Source: Xylona heveae TC161 (lineage: Eukaryota; Ascomycota; Xylonomycetes; Xylonales; Xylonaceae). From it: a stretch of DNA of 64,000 bases. Each line of letters starts with the position of its first letter. Position 1 is the first letter of the stretch. Below, piece after piece: positions 44,343 to 53,672 of the stretch. The notes below the pieces were generated by a model. The model made no database searches and was not told where the DNA came from. It saw only the letters and a list, made by a program, of their open reading frames with translations. The position numbers and the translations under genes were made by a program. The stretch covers positions 496,001 through 560,000 of the forward strand of contig NW_017264200.1 of assembly GCF_001619985.1 (NCBI RefSeq). Direction: 5' to 3'.

Positions 44343-45335
44343 AGTAAGTCGGCTCTATTTCCTAGCTCTTGTTGGGCCTGTCCTATTTTTTCGCGGGCTT
44401 CATACATGTGGTTTTCTATGCCATGGTAACGCTGTTTGTTATTTCGGGCCTGATGCTAATATGCTTGCCTTGCGACAGTGGCTCCCATCGTCCACTGCGT
44501 CCGTCACGCCCAGGGCGTTCACAACCTTGGTCGACAGTTTTACGGCATCCAGGACCCTGACCTCACCGAGCTGGGCCAGCAGCAATGTCTGGACCTCCGC
44601 AAGAAGTTTCCTTACCACAAGAACGTTGATCTTCTCGTCGCCTCTCCTATTCGCCGAACCATGTACACTTGCCTGATCGGATTCCAGCCCGAGACGGAGC
44701 GTGGTCTGACGGTTATTGCGCTTCCCGAGATTCAGGAAACGAGCGATAATAAATGCGATACCGGCAGCGACCTGCCTAAACTGAAGGAGGAGTTCAAGGA
44801 CCAGCCTGTGGATCTCTCGCGTGTGGGAGAGGACTGGAACAGCAAGGTTGGTGTTCCCTCCCCCCCCCTTTAATGTTCACGATTGGCGCATTGAATACTC
44901 AAAAATATGAGCTATTCAATTGGCGGTCGTCGATACCCCGGCTTTGAAAGGAGTGCATTAGCTAACAGCGAATTTGTATAGAAAGGAAGATGGGCACCGA
45001 CTGATGTCGCCTTGACCGCCCGTGCCAAGGCCGCGCGCCAATGGCTCAAGGCCAGACCGGAGAAGGAGATTGTCATGGTCACGCACGGTGGTTTCTTGCA
45101 CCACTTCAACCAGGACTGGGAGGGCTTCGACCCCGTCGTGGGCACCGGCTGGAAGAACTGCGAATTCCGCACCTATGAGTTTGTCGATGAGGAGGGCGAC
45201 AATGCCTCGCTCAAGGAGACTGCGGAGTCTCGTGAGCGGAGACGCGGCGCTGAGCAGCCTCTGACTGAGACCGAGAAGACACAGCTGGAAGTTACGCAGC
45301 AGCGCACTGCGGAAGAGATCAAGGCGGTTGCCTAA
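44343..45335 (+). CDS. phosphoglycerate mutase-like histidine phosphatase
   Basis: Cytosolic histidine-phosphatase-superfamily protein of 240 codons. The phosphohistidine motif is CVRHAQGVHN (RHA instead of RHG, His about 10); the second catalytic His is in VMVTHGGF, and EIQE supplies the acid. TELGQQQC and SPIRRTMYT are typical. There is no ATG in exon 2 before the motif. The start codon is formed by splicing: the A at 44343 (before GTAAGT) joins TG at 44479 (after GCGACAG), giving ATG-GCT-CCC. Intron 2 is 44847-44981. The C-terminal ~45 residues are charged and helical. Substrate cannot be told from sequence; many such fungal proteins act on small phosphoesters or proteins rather than in glycolysis. 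Confidence 0.87.
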
Positions 45336-47092
45336 ATGTCTGTGCGAGGTATCTTTTTTCTTTTCTTGTGAATCGGAAGTTATTTGGTGATTTGATTCAG
45401 TTGGAGAGATAGACATCTTGTTTCTTTCGTCTTTTTATGAGATATGACTTGCATATACTGGCATCATTTCATATTAGACGATTCTCTTTTTCCTTTACAT
45501 ATATGCATACCCATTTTAGACTTAGACTCTCAGACTTGCAAATATAATGCACTTTGCTCATACTGAAAGTACCCATCTATTCTCTATAACCTTAAGCACT
45601 GAAACACCTTATTTGCAATGGTAGCTGTCCTTGGTCAGTCCCTTAAGAGACCAACCTTTTTGAGAATCTATAATCACATGCAACAAGCACTCTCCTACGC
45701 AGACGACTTCTTATCTCTATCCTCCCCTCTCCCATAATCTAACACACCCTATTCGTTCCATAATGGACTCCAACCGACGTGTGATGTCAGTGACGCTGTT
45801 TGTGGCTTATCGAGTACCCTTCGATCTAGCAATCTATACTCCGTACGGAGTACTACATCAAGTTAATTCACCTGTACCATCTTAGCTATTATGCATATAC
45901 TTCGTTTTTTGTACTTCTATTATACATCTTGTGTCTTCTGTATTGCTACTACTTAATATACAGTCCGTACTCTTATACAGAACGTACTTCTATTATACAA
46001 TTTTCGTGTGTTTATTACAACGCTGTGCATAAAGTTCGTTCCTCTTTACCCTTATTACTATTAAAATGTGTATTCCCTCCTACGGTTTGTACTGCTATTT
46101 CCTCCTATTATTAAAAGGAAGTGCGCAGGAGGTGTGTGAAGATTGGTAAACTCGCCCGGAGAGGCTTATCTCCATGTCGATCCCGTCTGCCATAAAGCTT
46201 AACCAAGGAGGTAGTTATGTTATGAGTTGTTGGTTGGTTGGCTGGCTGGTCGCGAAATCCATTTGCCGAATGCAGCGCCCAGGCGCCAGGCGCCCAATCG
46301 TTCGTTCCCTTGTTTCCCCCAGATTATTCCGTTCCCCCCCAGGATTTCCCTCCCCCAGATTGTTTTGACTTGGGTTGTTTAAGGTTCCCGGACTAAATCT
46401 CATGGAAAAAAAGGGAATCACCAATGAGCGCAACGCAATTTCCTTATCTCTCTCTCTCCAAATGTCACATAGAAAACGTTATCCCAATTTGTCGTACTTG
46501 CCGTTATCTATGGCCATACTGGTTGGAACTTCGCCCATTGTCACACATGGCGTCATGCGCGTCATAGTGTGTATCGTGCACCACCACCCTGGACTCCCCT
46601 GGCGGGGGACAAGTGAGACGATTGGGACGACGGGACACGGTAGGAAAGTGATAACTCGCAGGGCTACGGACGGCGATGATGGCCTTTCAGAAAAGCTTGG
46701 CCTGCCGCTTCGGCCAGTAAGAAGGGGGCGGGCCGGCTTATCTAGGATTTTTTGTCCATGCGTATAGAGTATTTAGGGAAAAGGCGGTATTGCTGTGGGG
46801 TAACTCCCAGAGTATATATGACCTTGTGAGGGCCCAACCAGGAGATATAAAGTTACACTTTGATATGCAATATTGTCAATATTGACAGACGAATGACTGA
46901 AGGACTGAAATGCTTATATCGACATATATGACAACACAAGATATATAAACGTCATATTTGATCCCATATTGATCGCATTATCGTGCATTATCGTGCACTT
47001 GCGCTTTGACGAATAAAAGAAGTTCGAAAATTAAACAAATCAGGTGGAAAGAAGACGGAAATTGGAAGACGAAATAAAACGAAAAAGACAAA
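45336..47092. other. 1.8-kb gene-free stretch with TACTCCGTA palindrome
   Basis: AT-rich, with many TATA-like strings and repeated GTAC/CCGTAC words between 45830 and 46100. One perfect 16-base palindrome is listed separately. A TTGGTTGGCTGGCTGG microsatellite lies at 46230-46246. Frames up to 130 codons have no family resemblance. No RNA gene seen. Confidence 0.5.
45837..45852. repeat. 16-bp palindrome TACTCCGTACGGAGTA
   Basis: Perfectly self-complementary. Related words TACTCCGTA occur at 49852 and 57432, and CTCCGTAC at 57443. It could be a protein-binding site or an interspersed short repeat; nothing around it indicates a larger element. Confidence 0.85.
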
Positions 47093-47646
47093 ATGAAGAC
47101 TGAAACGCATGTCGTCGAGGAGCGATATGTGAGTTATGGACGCGGAGGGGTTGGGAATTTGCGTAAGTTCCCTACAGCGCCCTTATATAAACCCAGCGGA
47201 GAGTATATCTTTTATCATATATATATTTCACTCCAGATTGTATAGATTTTTTTTGTTCCCTTATCCAAACAATCACCGCCGGACCTCAATTTCAGCTGAC
47301 AAAATGGTGATTAGGACGTCCATCAGATACTCTCGGTTCACCTGCATACGCCGACAAAGACGACGTCGATGAAGCCCATAATCATAATCATCATCATCGT
47401 CGACGAAGTAGCATTCTATCCAAATTCTCACATGGCGGCGACTCGGTCCATTCGGAGGGAAATAATCTCAATGCAACAGAAAACGTACCTTCCTCTTCGG
47501 AAGCAGAAGGAGAAGGAGAAGGAGAAAAACTTGCGTCGATTTGGAAGTCCGCAACGTCAGTTTTTCGACACGGTGCTTCTTCTTCTGCGATCGAGGATGA
47601 CGATGATTTGGAAAATGCGGTAGAGAAATCCACACGAGAAATGTGA
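47093..47646 (+). CDS. small DUF3602 / PAR32-like protein, 133 aa
   Basis: ATG 47093; intron 47163-47314 (GTAAGT to GATTAG); two exons of 70 and 332 bases give 134 codons. Joining them recreates SYGRGGVGNLRRPS, the conserved GRGGxGN-[IL]-R motif of DUF3602 proteins, whose yeast member Par32 is phosphorylated after rapamycin and regulates ammonium transporters. The rest is polar and disordered: a His/Arg run (HNHNHHHRRRSS), a Glu/Gly repeat (EAEGEGEGEK) and an acidic patch (EDDDDLE). Only one copy of the motif is present whereas larger family members carry several. Competing frames (one starts ATG 47304) do not preserve the motif. Role in nitrogen signalling is inference. Confidence 0.75.
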
Positions 47647-48264
47647 AATTTGAAACGAGGGTATAAAGAAAAACTTTTTGCTTTGTTTTCGCTTTTGAGC
47701 GTTCGATGGTAAGACGGATTGACAGCTTTAAGTATGGGGGATTGTTTTGGAGATTTGGGACTGATTGCTGGACAAGGTTGATGTTAGTATGTTGAAAGAT
47801 TGCTTCTTTGTTCTCTATTGTTTTTACTGGCTCAATTCGTATATTAAAGCTGTTTCAGGTTTCGCAGGAGATATTGGAAGGACTTGCGACAGTTGTGACG
47901 ATACGCTGACACTTTGGTTTTGTCTTTATCTACGGCCAAGCTTTAATAATGATAGCACGATAGCACATTGCAACTTGGATTTATTTTCAGTATTGGAAAT
48001 TACAATCCTTTTTATTCCTTAGATTGAGCACGATATAATAATGAAAATATTGGGATTGAGGTAGGGTATGGCAAGTGTTGAGTTCTTTGTGCGGACTGGT
48101 CAAAGTGTCGAAGAGAATGGAACAAAGGATGCCCAAACACCCCCATGGGCCACGATATGAACTTTCTACTTGCGACATGCAGGTTCCTTCGTCGAACTTA
48201 TTCCTAAAGACATACAATCGTTTTAAAACGAGGAAAAAAAAAGATCTCTATTACAGTGCCGAGA
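47647..48264. other. intergenic region, possible 5' part of kinase-like gene
   Basis: About 620 bases. The plus-strand frame from ATG 48117 stays open to 48329 and reads plausibly as protein (LFLKTYNRF; LYYSAENEFVSTPATWW), so it may be the ancestral N-terminus of the next gene in a different frame. The remainder shows nothing I can support. Confidence 0.4.
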
Positions 48265-49712
48265 ATGAATTCGTCTCGACACCCGCAACTTGGTGGGCGA
48301 CTGAGCGTCAGCAAATACGAGCATATTGAAGTGCTAAAGCATGTTCCTGAAGTGCCAGGTCAAAGGCCAAATACTAATTATAAATGGCTTGAAGGGAAGG
48401 GTGAGCAGATTGATACTGTCGCTGTAGATAGACTTTTGACCAATACTGACGAGATTACTAGATACGGTTCCAAAACTATGGATAACGCGACGAAGGACTG
48501 ATGGAAAGGTACCGTGCCTTTTCTTTGATAACCTCAAATGGATTCTGAATAGCGAGTTGATGAAATGAAATGCAGATCTTCCTCGCTCGGAGTTTCATCT
48601 ACACTTTGCCCGCGTTCGCTGAAGCCCAGGAGTCGCTTTTGAGACTGTTGAACCATCCGAATCTCGTCAGTTTAGTGGGCATTGTTCGAGACAGAGAAGA
48701 GCTGGGTGGAGATATTGACTATGCAGTGTGGGAATACTGCGAGAGAGGAACCTTGAATAGATTACTCTCCCGGAGACCGGACGAGTTTGCGCTGTAAGTT
48801 TGTTCCACTGTTCTGCGTTTGAGCTCCTTCACATATTGAGTACTTGGGAAATTTTGGGAGAAGATGCTAATGAGAAATGATTCTCAAGGGAAATACCGGA
48901 GAGCCTGGTCTGGCATGTTCTCGCTGGCATGACTCAAGCCCTGCTATGGCTACATTTTGGGCAGAAGATTTCCTACCCGTTTAATTCGCACATGCAGCAT
49001 GACGATGACTGGCAACCGGTCTTGATGACGGATATTAATCCGACAAAGAGTACGTTAGCTCCTAGACAAGCTGACCTGTGCGGCGCATGGCACTGATAAT
49101 GCTTGTTAGTATATTTCTGCGCTCCAGAGGGAAACGAGACATATGGCCGAGTAAAGCTCGGCGGGTTCCAGCGGGCATTGATTGCGCTTGATCGACAGCA
49201 CGATCGCATCATGCCTTTGCGGGTTTTCAAGAGCGAGTCTAATAAGTATCTTGCGCCGGTGAGTCCAGTGTGTTGTGTTTTCATTTGCGATTTCAGTGTC
49301 CTCAACGCTCAAGACGCGCAAGTCTGGTTATGCTGAAACGTTATAGGAGGTTCGCGGATTCATGCGCCCTCGAACTAGAGCGGCGGACATTTATGCTTTG
49401 GGAGCTGTCTTGTACGAAATGATGGTGGGCAAAGCACCCACTGAGACGGGTCCGACTGGAGCGGCATCGCTTGACACTTCGTCGGGAGGAGCTCATGACT
49501 ACGTCCAAGCCATTCCAAGTCGATATTCTTTTGCGTTGAGAAAAATTGTGTATGATATGCTGCGCACAAATAGTCCTAGCAGACCGACTGCCCTCGATTT
49601 GAATGAGCGCGTCGAAGAGGCGATGAGCGTCTGGAAAGATACAACTGAAGAGGGGAGGAAATATGTTGGCACTGGGGAGAGGGGAGATCGGATTCCTGCA
49701 GCGTATTCCTGA
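48265..49712 (+). CDS. degenerate protein kinase (predicted pseudokinase), 358 aa
   Basis: Introns 48401-48461, 48509-48575, 48794-48888, 49050-49109 and 49259-49346 join six exons into 359 codons. The kinase fold is visible: RRRTDGKIFLARS (beta-3 strand region), AFAEAQESLLRLLNHPNLV (alpha-C to beta-4), DYAVWEYCERGTLNRLL (hinge), the catalytic-loop equivalent MTDINPTKIYF, an APEVRGF activation-segment end and ADIYALGAVLYEMM (helix F). Catalysis looks lost: no Gly-rich loop, no VAIK lysine (LAR instead), HRD replaced by MTD (D182 kept), and DFG replaced by GGF (205-207). Such divergent kinases are common in mould genomes. An alternative N-terminus in another frame (48117-48329) overlaps the first exon, so a frameshift in this allele or assembly is possible. 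Confidence 0.68.
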
Positions 49713-50166
49713 GTTGGTTTAAGCTCTGTGCAATTCTTTTGGTTTTCTTGATTTCGGATTGGGGTTAGAGAATATGGCGTAACAATGATAAACAACTCTT
49801 GAAGAGACTTTGTTCGGATATTGTAGTCATGCTCAATCTAAACAACAGCAATACTCCGTAATGGAACTCGGAAGCCATACTGTACATGGCTCTGCTGGCG
49901 ACTATGACGACGCTCCCGAGCACAGCCACTCGCTAAAACGAAGCATTCCACGGATCTTCACATGGTTCCGGTGTGGCGATGCTCCGAGGGGTCAATTGAA
50001 TGACGAAAATGCAAGGAACATTGCAGAAGGATGATTCGAAGAAAAAAGATGGATAGAAGAGAATGATTGGATGTAGGCATTTTCAATAATCCCGATAATG
50101 CATAACATAAGGTATCAAATGATCTGCCAGTAAGGATACAGGACTGTGTTGTGACTGTTTCTATTT
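49713..50166. other. tandem intergenic region
   Basis: About 450 bases. A 58-codon plus-strand frame from ATG 49861 has no recognisable motif; it could be a leader exon of the next gene but I found no splice pair that keeps frame. CTATTTCAG at 50161-50169 looks like a 3' splice site feeding the next gene. Confidence 0.4.
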
Positions 50167-50169
50167 CAG

Positions 50170-52095
50170 GTGCGTTCGCCGGACAAGGCAACCGTCATTG
50201 TTCCCGTCGCTCCCCACGTCACGTACCCCTCGGACGCAACCAAACCCTACGTAGTTCCTTTAGCTCCTTCAATTGACGGGATCTGTCTCAACATAATGCC
50301 ATTGGAGCCGCCGGTATTTGGCCGACACTTTGGCATCCGACTTTCTCAGATGCCTCAAGACGAAACCTCCACATCCTCTGGCATTAAGTGAACTCCTTGC
50401 CAGCCTTGGCTCGTAGAGAAGAAATGCTCGACGAGAATCTTCCTAGTATGTGCCATGTTAGACCTGGTGAATTCTGGCAAACATTAGAGTCACAAAATCT
50501 AACAGTGTATGAAAGCCTTCTTCCTTAGCATTGCCCCAGATGGCATCAAGCATCATGCGACATTCAACTTTACCCAGCATGGCTCGGAACCAGAGCCCGC
50601 CTACGCTCTCCATCACATGGACCCCGCCCTGCCAGATTCGCACAACTGCTACACTGTAGCTATGCTCGACCCTTATATGCCAGATGTTCCTTATGCTGAA
50701 GTTCTTGTGCGGCCCGAATGGACACATCCAACGCTATCCCAAGAAGCGATTCGAAAGAACGGCGGGATTCCTCCCCTTCCGCAACCCCTTCAGCCGACAG
50801 AATTTACAATCCAGCTCTATGGGCCGGACCAGCAAGTTGTCGTCAAGTACAAACAATCCACATGGGGTGGTTCGCCGAGCTGGGAGTTCGAAATGCCGCA
50901 GACCACTTTCCGACAGCCATCGAGCTCATCTCTGGATCGCAGTCTGAGCGATCCAACAATCGCACCGACGACGCCAAGAATAAAATTCACTTGGAGGAAA
51001 GAAAAGCTGTCAAAGGAAATGGTGTGTACAATGTCCGGCAAGACGACCGACCCGAAAGCAAAGCCTCGAAAGAGCAAAGAACCAGATATTACTATTGCCA
51101 TGTTCGAATCGATGAAGGCGGTATCAATCTACGAGCCGAATCTTCATCGTGTCGACATGGAAGATTTCAAGGGACTTGAAATAGTCATACTTCTCAGCGC
51201 GGCTGTGATCAAGGATATGTTCTTCGGAAACTTTCGCCAGGTGTTCAATATTACAGAGTACTCCCCACCGAGAAGAGCAAGTGTGCCTCCTCACATACAT
51301 AGAAAAGCAGTCTCTGGGACCAGCCTTCCACAGCTTCCTACAATTCATGAGCCTTCGGCTCTTTCAGACCCAGCACACGGGGCCAGACCTGCAATAAGTG
51401 GCCCATCTCAGTCGGCTCCACCATCCGACTTGAGACGCCATAGTTCGGGTGTCTTGTCTCCTCGTTCCGCGTCCAACCTCGATCCGCGCCGCCAGTGGGA
51501 AGCTGAAGTCGAAAGTGCTCGATTGCGGCAACAGGCAGAGACCGAAGCCCGCGAGCGCCGGCGCACTGAATTAGCCGGGGAACGACTGGCCAAAAAAATA
51601 TCCAAAGCGGAATTAAAAGAGGAAGGTCGCCGAAAAGCTGAAATTGACCGCGAAACTGAGCGGCTCAGGAGAGTCTATCTTGCTGAACAACGCATGTCTC
51701 AGGGTCATCATCAGAGACCGTTACAGTCTCAACCGCAGTGGCAGGGGCAGGGGCAGGCATATCCTTCTTTGCCCCCGCGACAAGCCCATTCCGCACCTCT
51801 GCTCCATGCATATCCTTGTCCGAGCCCTAGTCCTGCTCGACGGCCGGTTCCTCCTCAGCCCGTCCCTCATCAATCATATGGCCCTGGTCAAAGTCGAGGT
51901 ACAGGTTCAGGTCCGAGTCTCATTAGCCAGAATCATACATCTGGCCCTAGCTTTGGGACAAACCTATTAGCCCCGACGAACGATGCTCATGGCCGAAATC
52001 TCGGCCAAAAGAAGCGCAGTTTCTTTGGTCTCAGAAGTAGTAGTGATGACCGCAGTGGCAAAAAGTTGTCAAAGAAGCAGAGTTCATTATTTTGA
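50170..52095 (+). CDS. conserved fungal protein of unknown function, 5' exon structure unclear
   Basis: A good acceptor (CTATTTCAG, to 50169) opens a segment with PYVVPLAPSIDGICLNIMPLE, and a second acceptor (CTAACAG, to 50505) opens a 528-codon frame starting MKAFFLSIAPDG (ATG 50509). Both fit one fungal family whose first ~350 residues form a beta-rich conserved region (for example NCYTVAMLDPYMPD, VLVRPEWTHPTLSQ, IKFTWRKEKLSK, GLEIVILLSAAVIKDM). The remainder is disordered: a Glu/Arg-rich helix, a Pro/Gln-rich stretch and a basic tail KKRSFFGLRSSS. Between 50388 and 50505 no canonical intron pair keeps frame: the first frame stops at TGA 50389 while another frame (LPALARREEMLDENLP) continues. 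Either an exon is unusual or the gene has a frameshift. No function known to me. Confidence 0.6.
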
Positions 52096-53672
52096 GACTT
52101 TAGATACCCTATATTGCCTTATTTCTATTTTTGCTATTCTCTTAGCTTGACTCCAATCTTGCTCTTTCATTTCAATTCATTTCATATTAGCATTTTATGT
52201 AGCATTTTAGCCGTCGTCCCCTCGACGACATCTACATGGTCAGCAATCTAGTCAGCCATCCATCCATGCAATATCCAGAACAAGGTGTGCTTGTCCAATT
52301 ATTGAAAGACGCCGATTCATCATGTCTTTGCGAAGTTACATTACGTTTCACCACTTGTAATGGAAGAAAAGAGCGTCACCGTCGTAACCTGGCGTAAGCG
52401 ACCACGAGGACCTCTCGGACTTTAGTGTAGAGGTACTTACAAAATGGCCCTTTGTGGGCTATAAACTCGCTAAAAAATGAGTATATTCCAGGTAAAACAG
52501 CTCCCGCTTACCTTGTCCCGCTCATTTTGCTCCTGGGAGATTGTGCAGATTTACGACAGTTTACAATGCTTTACGACACGCTTAGTGTTGCGCTTTCTTA
52601 CACCTTTTCACAAGTCTCGCTGATCTTCACGGTACCCTGGCTGTTCTACAAGGCCTGGTCTCACGACGGTTTTGCTGCGAAATGAGTACATGGAGTTGTA
52701 AAAGGCTTAGAAGATGAAAGGGATTTCGAGATGTGACAGTGTGGAGTGTCGTATGAGTGTCCACATACTTTGATATATCGCCTCTCTTCCCTTTTCTGTA
52801 TCATCCCTACCTTTTATTTTCTTTGCAAATGGGATGCCGAATATGTGTCTTCTCTTTTTACAAATGCGTTGGGAATCGATTGGACTCGGCCCCATTTTCT
52901 GATGCAGTGCTGTGGAGGAAACAGGACGAAAGATTTACGACAGCGTTGTATAATGCCTTTTCGTGTCTCTGAGATGGATATGTCATTGTTTCACAGACGG
53001 GTAAATATAATGCTTGGGAGATAGGAAATGCTCAGATGGAACTACTATAAAGAGCGTGCTGATTCTTTGCTGTTGATGAGAGACCAAATTGCGTGTTTTG
53101 TGCTCTGCTTTTACATGTCATTTGCTTCTGATTGCTTAAGTATATGAAGGTTTTCACGGACCCTCCTTGATATCTTTTACGAATTTCCTTGCAAAGACCT
53201 TGTTTGCACCGAACACTCTTGTTTAGAGTACCCACGCAATTGCGTGTCTTTGCCTGCCTCAACGACGAGAATTGAGCAAATTATTTGTGAATTCCTCTCC
53301 TTTTGCATTGGATTCTCCGTGGGCAGTCTCCCAGAAACGGGTTAGGATACTTAACTCACGGGCACTCCTTTCGTCGAGCCAAACATCCCCGTTCGCTGAA
53401 CTTGTTTTGCGGTTACACGCTCCTCGTTCTCTTCTTAATATTTCTTCCTCTTTATGCTCTACAGGAGCGTCTCGTCGTCTGGTTAGCCGGGTTTCCTGGG
53501 TCTTTTGCGTGGCAAAACTTGAGGCCTTCGCCGAGGTCCATCCTTCAGCTCTCTTCAAGAGAGTTTCTGAAGTGCTGTTTGCTCGAGCGAACCGCGTTCG
53601 ATCTTTCGACTCTGGATCCGTTCCCCCTTAGCACCCTTCTTACTTACCTTCCCCTTCCATCTTACAACTTCC
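52096..53672. other. 1.6-kb gene-free stretch upstream of dynamin gene
   Basis: Short frames on both strands (up to 146 codons) lack family or splice support. The last ~400 bases are CT-rich, typical of a leader. No RNA gene or repeat found. Confidence 0.5.
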
